A stretch of DNA of 64,000 nt from JBFJKD01 sp038106145. GTDB lineage: Bacteria; Pseudomonadota; Gammaproteobacteria; Pseudomonadales; Porticoccaceae. Position 1 is the first letter of the stretch, and each line of letters opens with the position of its first letter. The notes beneath the pieces were generated by a model. It saw only the letters and a list, made by a program, of their open reading frames with translations. It ran no database searches and had not been told where the DNA came from. Made by a program: the position numbers and the translations under genes. Of the stretch, positions 63,628 through 64,000 are shown in pieces. Where the stretch lies: positions 124,001-188,000 of the forward strand of contig JAYODD010000003.1 in NCBI GenBank assembly GCA_038106145.1. The letters run 5' to 3'.

Positions 63628-64000
63628 ATGAAAACCCGAGCGGCGGTCGCGCTCAAGGCGGGGCAACCCCTGGAAATCCACGAGGTGGATCTCGATGGAC
63701 CCCGCCATGGCGAAGTACTGGTCGAGGTAAAGGCCACGGGTGTCTGTCACACCGATGCCTTCACCCTGTCCGGGGATGATCCCGAAGGCGCGTTCCCGGC
63801 CATACTTGGGCACGAAGGTGCGGGCGTGGTGCTGGATGTGGGCGCGGGCGTCACCAGCCTGCGGCCCGGCGATCATGTGATACCGCTGTATACTCCGGAG
63901 TGTCGCCAGTGCGATTACTGTCTGCATCCCAAAACCAACCTGTGCCAGGCCATTCGCACTACCCAGGGTCAGGGGGTGATGCCGGATGGCAGTAGCCGAT
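63628..64000 (+). CDS. frmA: S-(hydroxymethyl)glutathione dehydrogenase / class III alcohol dehydrogenase (partial)
   Basis: N-terminal 124 codons; the gene runs off the window. MKTRAAVALKAGQPLEIHEVDL, catalytic zinc ligands in GVCHTDAFTLSG and GHEGAGVV, and structural zinc cysteines in TPECRQCDYC...LC. The order and spacing are those of glutathione-dependent formaldehyde dehydrogenase, which also reduces S-nitrosoglutathione. GGGAG lies 9 bases before ATG 63628. Same strand as the aminotransferase. Confidence 0.9.
   Translation, partial: MKTRAAVALKAGQPLEIHEVDLDGPRHGEVLVEVKATGVCHTDAFTLSGDDPEGAFPAILGHEGAGVVLDVGAGVTSLRPGDHVIPLYTPECRQCDYCLHPKTNLCQAIRTTQGQGVMPDGSSR

Overview
The window looks like chromosomal DNA of a marine, Cellvibrionales/Pseudomonas-type gammaproteobacterium. 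The evidence is gene order: yggS-proC-yggT-metX-metW-DUF4426-rdgB-hemW beside pilT-pilU, and ruvX-algH-tonB-gshB divergent from the complete pilGHIJK-chpABC chemosensory cluster, matches the order I know from Pseudomonas aeruginosa. SCP2-type thiolase, AlkK-like ligase and DmdC-like acyl-CoA dehydrogenase genes are typical of lipid-using marine relatives. Placement below class level is inference.

Layout. 1-13.9 kb holds housekeeping and stress genes: a Gly-heptad lipoprotein with an apparent frameshift, rsuA-GNAT-AhpD-like, rsd, lrgAB-dsbB, acpH-gshA, GST, MOSC, ubiD, an aldo/keto reductase, TerC and a frameshifted DUF3147 gene. 14-16.7 kb is a two-gene unit: an HMG-CoA-synthase-like/DUF35 fusion and a thiolase. 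16.7-18.7 kb is rho and trxA. 18.9-21.6 kb pairs a membrane-anchored MerA-like flavoprotein with an ArsM-like methyltransferase. 21.7-28.1 kb is the hemW-to-yggS minus-strand series. 28.2-46.9 kb covers twitching motility (pilTU, Pil-Chp) with ruvX-algH-tonB-gshB inside it; chpA is interrupted by a frameshift near 43.08 kb. A tRNA-Gly(CCC), an acyl-CoA ligase and an acyl-CoA dehydrogenase follow.

The most unusual region is 50.9-62.0 kb, one tightly packed minus-strand series: a TPP enzyme, two half-size citrate-synthase-fold proteins that seem to lack the classical catalytic residues, a TonB-dependent receptor, a periplasmic ABC-type binding protein with no transporter, and a 1494-residue hybrid kinase ending in intact GGDEF and EAL domains. 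Overlaps of 4 nt or gaps of 1-24 nt suggest one transcript. Base composition shifts abruptly inside the series, which suggests mosaic assembly. Divergent from it lie an omega-amino-acid aminotransferase and a class III alcohol dehydrogenase that runs off the window end.

Three genes (the lipoprotein, DUF3147 and chpA) each carry one apparent frameshift. That many in 64 kb raises the possibility of base-calling or assembly errors, so these should not be read as true pseudogenes without the reads. I saw no CRISPR array, insertion sequence, rRNA or phage gene.
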